In this document: piece by piece, positions 43,102-43,111 of the stretch | Layout of the letters: every line of letters begins with the position of its first letter | How positions within the stretch are numbered: position 1 is the stretch's first letter | Source of the DNA: Streptomyces ipomoeae 91-03 | GTDB taxonomy: Bacteria > Actinomycetota > Actinomycetes > Streptomycetales > Streptomycetaceae | Direction of reading: 5' to 3' | Length of the DNA: 43,111 bases | Assembly (NCBI RefSeq): GCF_000317595.1 | Contig: NZ_AEJC01000614.1 | Span: 1 to 43,111, forward strand | The notes under the pieces: generated by a model | The model's input: only the letters and a program-made list of their open reading frames with translations | Told to the model about the DNA's origin: nothing | The model's database searches: none | Program-made: the position numbers and the translations under genes

Positions 43102-43111
43102 TCCCCCGTCG

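Overview
The window is a piece of an actinobacterial chromosome, almost certainly Streptomyces. GC content is very high with strong third-position GC bias, GTG starts are frequent, and the right end carries the primary-metabolism cluster fasR-fabD-fabH-acpP-fabF. Together with aceE, a DUF3052 gene, a peroxiredoxin and several TerD paralogues, this resembles from memory the SCO23xx region of S. coelicolor. No rRNA, tRNA, CRISPR array, phage module or intact insertion sequence was seen.

Layout. (1) 33-6299 (-): a giant secreted RHS/YD-repeat protein with a unique C-terminal tip. (2) 6300-10845: an accessory patch holding a twice-frameshifted fmdB-like pseudogene, an XRE/TPR-type regulator paired with a SLOG (DprA/LOG-like) protein, a frameshifted small gene, and five tightly overlapping small Streptomyces genes, one with a DUF6415-like part. 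(3) 10846-22410: a Ter-type stress locus. A minus-strand operon encodes an HpcH/HpaI (CitE-like) lyase, a fused double phosphoribosyltransferase (PRTase_2-TRSP plus PRTase_1-PELOTA) and a HAD phosphatase. Around it lie three TerD proteins, a TerA-like protein and a DUF475/TerC-type membrane protein, with a degenerate JAB/MPN-like protein plus SnoaL-VOC fusion pair set between two terD genes. An AhpE/BCP-type peroxiredoxin closes the block. (4) 22550-27346: a DUF3052 gene, aceE (pyruvate dehydrogenase E1), a K+ channel and a small membrane protein. (5) 27616-37818: a 14-TM MFS exporter broken by a one-base frameshift, with a divergent TetR regulator; then a DUF1023 hydrolase, a DUF4429/SHOCT protein, an aldo/keto reductase with a translationally coupled MerR regulator, a GNAT acetyltransferase, a class-C serine hydrolase, a PASTA-less Ser/Thr kinase and a pirin. 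(6) 38063-43101: fasR and the fabDHPF fatty-acid synthesis operon.

How the genes work together. The Ter block matches the architecture proposed in comparative genomics for TerD/TerC stress systems that make a nucleoside-like metabolite: lyase, two PRTases and a phosphatase supply the enzymes, while TerD/TerA-like proteins and the TerC-like membrane protein form the presumed membrane-associated sensor. Here the two PRTases lie in one 845-residue frame, yet an internal start with a good ribosome binding site is kept. The usual ATP-grasp partner is absent from the window, and a 12-bp x5 tandem repeat sits just upstream of the fused gene. I regard this locus as the most interesting system here. 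The fab cluster is standard in gene order but carries strong inverted repeats before fabD and between acpP and fabF, and a 27-bp echo of the fabD 3' end in the acpP leader.

Limits: everything is read by eye. Family names come from motif recognition, and the frameshifts could be either real decay or assembly errors.
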